Assembly (NCBI GenBank): GCA_910577555.1
Contig: CAJTLF010000024.1
Location: forward strand, 1 to 15,064
DNA from: an uncultured Christensenella sp.
Lineage (GTDB): Bacteria > Bacillota > Clostridia > Christensenellales > Borkfalkiaceae
Direction of reading: 5' to 3'
Length of the DNA stretch: 15,064 nucleotides
Both the position numbers and the translations under genes were made by a program. Below the pieces are notes generated by a model. The model saw only the letters and a program-made list of their open reading frames with translations, searched no databases and was not told the origin of the DNA. Each line of letters starts with the position of its first letter. Positions within the stretch are counted from its first letter, which is position 1. Shown here one piece after another: positions 12,212 to 15,064 of the stretch.

Positions 12212-12252
12212 GACTTATCAGCGTAAAGGGGGTAACCTTTAACTGACAAGCC
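12212..12252. other. Imperfect hairpin at the right prophage end
   Basis: GACTTATCAG (12212-12221) pairs with CTGACAAGCC (12243-12252) at 8 of 10 positions. It encloses AAAGG/CCTTT (12225-12229 with 12236-12240). It lies between the first phage gene and the right direct repeat. It could be a leader structure or part of the recombination site. Confidence 0.45.
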
Positions 12253-12267
12253 TATTGTACTAAAACA

Positions 12268-12292
12268 AAAATTTAAAAAAAATTTTAAAAAT
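12268..12292. repeat. Right prophage direct repeat (putative attR / target duplication)
   Basis: Identical over all 25 bp to 2071-2095. It ends 3 bp before the -35 box of the host response-regulator promoter, so the retained A/T tract sits where an UP element would be. Confidence 0.75.
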
Positions 12293-12295
12293 CTA

Positions 12296-12324
12296 TTGAA
12301 ATGACGAAAGTACGGTGCTATAAT
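12296..12324 (+). promoter_or_regulatory. Strong sigma-A promoter of the response-regulator gene
   Basis: TTGAAA (12296-12301), a 17-nt spacer and a perfect TATAAT (12319-12324) give 11 of 12 consensus matches. The A/T-rich right direct repeat lies immediately upstream. It gives a leader of about 100 nt. Confidence 0.85.
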
Positions 12325-12336
12325 GTAGCCGAGCAG

Positions 12337-12409
12337 AAAAGCGAAAAAACAAGGGGATATCCCCTTGTGGGTTTACTTCGTAAACCCACAAATAAACTTC
12401 CCTGCTTTT
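12337..12409 (+). promoter_or_regulatory. Structured 5' leader of the response-regulator gene
   Basis: The perfect palindrome CAAGGGGATATCCCCTTG (12350-12367) overlaps by two bases a perfect 11-bp stem, TGTGGGTTTAC/GTAAACCCACA with a TTC loop (12366-12390). AAAAGC (12337-12342) can pair with GCTTTT (12404-12409) around both. There is no T-run, so it is not a simple attenuator. It ends about 12 nt before the Shine-Dalgarno GGGTGGGGG and may affect RNA stability or translation. Confidence 0.6.
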
Positions 12410-12432
12410 AATATACGGGTGGGGGAAAAACT

Positions 12433-13140
12433 ATGACGTTTAACGTCGCTATAGTCGAAGACGACGAGACGATGAAAAGACAGCTTACGGAATATTTCGA
12501 AAGGTATACGAAAGAGACTAACGTAAGGTTCAGCATAAGTTGTTTTTCGGACGGGGACGAGATTTGCGAAAATTTCAAGTGCCAGTTCGACGTTATTCTT
12601 CTGGATATCGAGATGAAGAGATTGAACGGGCTGGACACCGCCGAGTACGTGCGGCGGTTCGACGAGCGCGTGGAGATTATTTTCGTTACCCAAAGCACGC
12701 AATACGCCGTGGGCGGTTACAAAGTGAACGCGCTCAATTATATAGTTAAGCCCGTAACTTACAGGGTGTTCTGCGCGGAAGTCAAGCGGTTTACCGAGCG
12801 TGTGGCAAGGAAACACAACGAGTACATTCTTATTTCCTGGCGTAACGAAGCGGTGCGGCTGTCTTTAAGCGATATCGTTTACATCGAAAGTATAAAGCAT
12901 AAAATTATTTTTCATACCAAAGACGAAGAGTACGAAATTTTCGGGACTATGAAGGATTTCGAATCGCGGCTGGAAAAGTCGGGGTTCTACCGCTGTAACA
13001 GCGGGTATCTTGTAAACTTAACGAGAATAATAAACGTAAAGGACGACATGGTTGATTTGGGCGGAACAGTTTTAAAGATAAGCCGCCCGCGCAAAAAGCA
13101 GTTTATGGAACGGCTTGCGCGATTTTATTGCGGGGAGTAG
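12433..13140 (+). CDS. LytTR-family response regulator
   Basis: This 235-aa protein is a two-component transcription factor. The receiver domain (about 1-120) has the acidic pocket E9/D10/D11, phospho-acceptor D58 (VILLDIEM), T86 (FVTQS) and K106 (YIVKP). The LytTR DNA-binding domain (about 133-233) shows the family pattern (DIVYIESIKHKIIFHT, FYRCNSGYLVNL, ISRPRKKQF). Such proteins often control surface, peptide or bacteriocin functions. No sensor kinase is next to it: downstream there is only a fragment of an unrelated surface protein, so the usual partner was probably lost by deletion or lies elsewhere. It starts at ATG 12433 after GGGTGGGGG and ends in TAG, immediately followed by TAA in the same frame. 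Confidence 0.95.
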   Translation: MTFNVAIVEDDETMKRQLTEYFERYTKETNVRFSISCFSDGDEICENFKCQFDVILLDIEMKRLNGLDTAEYVRRFDERVEIIFVTQSTQYAVGGYKVNALNYIVKPVTYRVFCAEVKRFTERVARKHNEYILISWRNEAVRLSLSDIVYIESIKHKIIFHTKDEEYEIFGTMKDFESRLEKSGFYRCNSGYLVNLTRIINVKDDMVDLGGTVLKISRPRKKQFMERLARFYCGE

Positions 13141-13141
13141 T

Positions 13142-13354
13142 AATTGTACTGCACTTACGGACGTTTATCTTCCTGCGTCTATTAAAATTATTGAACAGTT
13201 GACTTTCTATAATTTTAGCGAGCCTACGGAACCTAATCTCACTATCCATTTTGCGGGGACGGAAGAACAGTGGAATAATATCGTTTTGGGAGATAATAAT
13301 TTGAGTATATCAAGTAACCCCAACTTCAAGATTAATTACAACGCTGAATATTAA
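13142..13354 (+). pseudogene. C-terminal remnant of a leucine-rich-repeat (BspA/LRR_5) surface protein
   Basis: From the base pairs just after the response-regulator stop, another frame reads NCTALTDVYLPASIKIIEQ, then LTIHFAGTEEQWNNIVLGD, ending INYNAEY and TAA at 13352. This is the usual last repeat and tail of BspA-like proteins (a typical unit is xxCTxLTxVxLPxSxxxI). There is no start codon or upstream repeats, so it is a fragment that joined the end of the response-regulator gene, probably through a deletion with its junction near 13135-13142. It is very unlikely to be expressed as a working protein. Confidence 0.75.
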
Positions 13355-13421
13355 TTCGTTATAACTTTACCGTAAAAGAAAACTTTCGGGGCAGACCGCT
13401 TCACATCATTTAATTCGATAA

Positions 13422-13453
13422 AAAGGCTCTCGGACAATCGTCCGAGAGCCTTT
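13422..13453. terminator. Strong terminator (14-bp stem) below the DUF4832 gene
   Basis: AAAGGCTCTCGGAC and GTCCGAGAGCCTTT form a perfect 14-bp stem with loop AATC. A run of Ts follows on the minus strand, fitting the end of the lipoprotein gene at 13476. The plus-strand side has TTTAAATATTTG and may end upstream plus-strand transcripts too. Confidence 0.93.
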
Positions 13454-13475
13454 AAATATTTGTTTAATTCCACGG

Positions 13476-14870
13476 TTAAGCGGAAATGCGTTCAAAGCTG
13501 CCTATTTTATTGGCTTTGAGTGCGTCGTTCCACAGCCCGTCGTTTGCGAATCTCGCACAGTACAGGGGAGTGCCTTGCAACTCTTCCCCGTAAATACGCA
13601 GATAAACGTCGTATTTTCCGCTTTCAAGCCCATGCTCCACGTTCAATTCAATCTCGTCCTTTACGGCAATTTCTCCCAGCTCCGCAATAAACGCCGTCGC
13701 GCCGGTGCCGTCGGTAAATATCAGCTTTGCCCGCTTTTTTCTGTTCAGATTTCCAAATCCCACGTTTTGCAACGTAAGGCGGACGTTCAGCTTTTCGGAC
13801 GACGCCGAATAAGTAAATACCGAGTTTTTCAATACAAATCTGTATCCCAAACGGTTCTGTATATAAGTAAAGGCGGTTTTGCCGTAATATTGTCTTTCTA
13901 ATCCGCAAGCTTGGGTATAAAAGGTGTTTTTCCACTTTTCGATTACTCTGTTATCCCACTCTGCATTCAGATAGCTTAAATGAATTTTATTCATTTCCGG
14001 TAGACACGTTTCAATATTGTGAAGCGTACTGTCGGGGACGGTGACTTCGCCGCCGAACGGTAAATGAGCGTTTTGGACGCTTAAAAAATTTATATCGCGC
14101 TCTCTGTTGCTATACGTACCCAAATCGCTTTCGGAGCCCAGATATCCATCGTTATACAAGCCTAATCTGTAAGCCTTTTCGTCGGGCGATATGGAAATTT
14201 CTTCAATCCCGTCGTCGGATACGTTAATATAATCGTATATCATCTGAGACTTCCGCACCAACACGGGTATTTCAGGCGCGCCCGTTAAAAAGGCGTCTAT
14301 AAGCGGCGTTATATGTGCCTTATTTGCCGCCGCGCTCGTATGCATTTCGCCCCAAGGACCGATAAGTCCCGTTTCAATAGCGGTGACCGTATTCACGTAA
14401 CGGTTCAGTACGGAACAGATACTCCCGACGTGTTCCAGCATTACGTCGAGAGCCGGCTCCTTATTTTTACTCCCGTTATAGCCCGGGTCGTAAGCAAATC
14501 TCACAATCGCATTTTTGTCGTTTTCTTTAAGATAAAAAAGCAACGCGTCCAGCCCTTCCAGAGCCTCATCGGTGAACGGCTTGTCCGCCGCGTTATTTAC
14601 CGCCGCCGAAAACGCGCTTATATCGCAACGCAAATGATACAGCTGTGTTTGTGAATTTATTACGCCCTTATCGTACGCCGCTCCGTGTTCGTTGATTTTG
14701 ACGTATAAAGGACGGTAAAATCCCTGGTCGGGATTAGATATTTTCTCCGTGCTTTCTTCGTAATTCAAATCCTGAACGTGCTTATCGCCTACGTCCGTTT
14801 TACCGCATCCGGCAAAGCCCGCGGCAATGAAGAAAACAGATAAAATTAACGCCGTTATTCTTACTTTCAT
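13476..14870 (-). CDS. DUF4874/DUF4832-type lipoprotein
   Basis: This 464-aa protein has a type II signal peptide with lipobox FAGC (Cys22), so it is anchored on the outer face of the membrane. The mature part (about 35-330) resembles DUF4874, a glycoside-hydrolase-like barrel: SNPDQGFYRPLYV near the start, then YHLRCDISAFS, NAIVRFAYDPGYNG and the conserved IETGLIGPWGEMHTS. A beta-sandwich of DUF4832 type follows (about 340-450, RFVLKNSVFTYSASSEKLNV, LTLQNVGFGNLNRKK, GKYDVYLRIYGEE). The family is frequent in gut Firmicutes and thought to act on carbohydrates; substrate and activity are not established. It is monocistronic, with a clear promoter (14907-14935) and terminator. AGGG serves as a weak Shine-Dalgarno. 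Confidence 0.88.
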   Translation of the reverse strand: MKVRITALILSVFFIAAGFAGCGKTDVGDKHVQDLNYEESTEKISNPDQGFYRPLYVKINEHGAAYDKGVINSQTQLYHLRCDISAFSAAVNNAADKPFTDEALEGLDALLFYLKENDKNAIVRFAYDPGYNGSKNKEPALDVMLEHVGSICSVLNRYVNTVTAIETGLIGPWGEMHTSAAANKAHITPLIDAFLTGAPEIPVLVRKSQMIYDYINVSDDGIEEISISPDEKAYRLGLYNDGYLGSESDLGTYSNRERDINFLSVQNAHLPFGGEVTVPDSTLHNIETCLPEMNKIHLSYLNAEWDNRVIEKWKNTFYTQACGLERQYYGKTAFTYIQNRLGYRFVLKNSVFTYSASSEKLNVRLTLQNVGFGNLNRKKRAKLIFTDGTGATAFIAELGEIAVKDEIELNVEHGLESGKYDVYLRIYGEELQGTPLYCARFANDGLWNDALKANKIGSFERISA

Positions 14871-14906
14871 TTATGCAATCCCTAAGTTTTTTTACGAACG
14901 AAAGTA

Positions 14907-14935
14907 ATTGTAACACATCGTCAATAAAAAAACAA
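14907..14935 (-). promoter_or_regulatory. Promoter of the DUF4832-type lipoprotein gene
   Basis: On the minus strand TTGTTT and TACAAT are separated by 17 nt, with the -10 about 37 nt before the start codon. A TTGACG within the spacer is too close to the -10 to be used. Confidence 0.7.
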
Positions 14936-15015
14936 GCGGTTGACTAAAGCGCAATTCCCATAGGGATTAAAAAACAAAAATTTTATAAGAGTTGCACTTT
15001 CAAGCGATGAAAAAG

Positions 15016-15049
15016 AACAGGATTTCAAATCGAAGTCCTGTTTCTTTTT
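15016..15049. terminator. Bidirectional terminator at the right window edge
   Basis: AACAGGATTTC (15016-15026) pairs with GAAGTCCTGTT (15032-15042) over 11 bp with one wobble pair. TCTTTTT follows on the plus strand and CTTTTTC on the minus strand. No plus-strand gene ends here, so it probably serves a minus-strand gene to the right of the window. Confidence 0.8.
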
Positions 15050-15064
15050 ACATATTTATTGCAA

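Larger units (their letters stand above)
2071..12292 (-). mobile_element. Integrated filamentous (inovirus-like) prophage
   Basis: A block of about 10.2 kb of minus-strand genes is bounded by a perfect 25-bp direct repeat (2071-2095 and 12268-12292). The hallmarks of filamentous phages are a Zot/pI-type ATPase, an HUH rolling-circle Rep, a tip protein with N- and C-terminal membrane segments, a second membrane-anchored secreted protein, a candidate ssDNA-binding protein ahead of them, many small basic ORFs, and an intergenic region full of hairpins. A DDE transposase at the left end is the integrase candidate; there is no tyrosine or serine recombinase. Removing one repeat and everything between leaves a normal host intergenic region with an intact promoter. 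No frameshifts are seen in the phage genes, so it may be active. The missing recognisable major coat protein is the main gap in this interpretation. Confidence 0.85.

Noticed and set aside
2103..12248. Classical IS-type terminal inverted repeats of the whole element
   Set aside because: Only TGTCA is shared near the two ends, at unequal distances from the direct repeats, which is too short to claim.
12254..12282. Minus-strand promoter for the first phage gene (TACAAT)
   Set aside because: The only possible -35 is a T-tract within the direct repeat; too weak to report as a feature.
12373..12816. Minus-strand ORFs opposite the response regulator
   Set aside because: The plus-strand receiver and LytTR motifs are complete; the opposite frames are shadows.

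Overview
The window looks like a chromosomal stretch from a low- to mid-GC Firmicute, most likely an uncultured gut-type member of the Clostridia. The basis is sigma-A type promoters, many perfect rho-independent terminators, a BspA-like leucine-rich-repeat remnant and a LytTR response regulator. I cannot name the species. An integrated filamentous (inovirus-like) prophage of about 10.2 kb sits between host genes.

Left host flank (1-2070): a tandem array of 85-86 bp units, each starting with the first 18 nt of tRNA-Ser, runs directly into an intact tRNA-Ser(UGA). Then come an isochorismatase-family hydrolase gene broken by one in-frame TAG and a convergent ZIP-family metal transporter, separated by a bidirectional terminator.

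Prophage (about 2071-12292, bounded by a perfect 25 bp A/T-only direct repeat): every protein gene is on the minus strand. In transcription order (right to left) they are: an unknown 86-aa protein, a SprT-like zinc metallopeptidase, a 52-aa protein, a non-coding hairpin block, a candidate gpV-like ssDNA-binding protein, a hairpin control region, a 37-aa ORF, a basic 80-aa protein, a 466-aa tip or adsorption protein with InlB-type repeats, a 500-aa membrane-anchored secreted protein, a Zot/pI-type ATPase, two small basic proteins, a non-coding gap, two more small proteins, a second hairpin control region, an HUH rolling-circle Rep, a hairpin-rich probable origin, and a DDE transposase that is the only integrase candidate. 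The order from ssDNA-binding protein to adsorption protein, membrane protein and Zot parallels genes V-III-VI-I of Ff phages. Many late genes overlap by a few bases. I found no convincing major coat protein.

The most unusual non-coding content of the prophage is of three kinds. (1) A family of mini-hairpins has GNA triloops on the coding (presumed virion) strand. Two arrays, one before rep and one before the late genes, are related to each other and show compensatory base-pair changes. (2) A strong plus-strand promoter and terminator bracket a compact RNA of about 110 nt that runs against all phage genes. (3) A near-identical 18 bp dyad occurs at two sites.

Right host flank (12293-15064): a strong promoter begins 3 bp beyond the right repeat and drives a structured leader and a LytTR response regulator with no kinase gene beside it. 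Its stop codon abuts the out-of-frame C-terminal remnant of a leucine-rich-repeat surface protein. A minus-strand lipoprotein of the DUF4874/DUF4832 type follows, with its own promoter and terminator.
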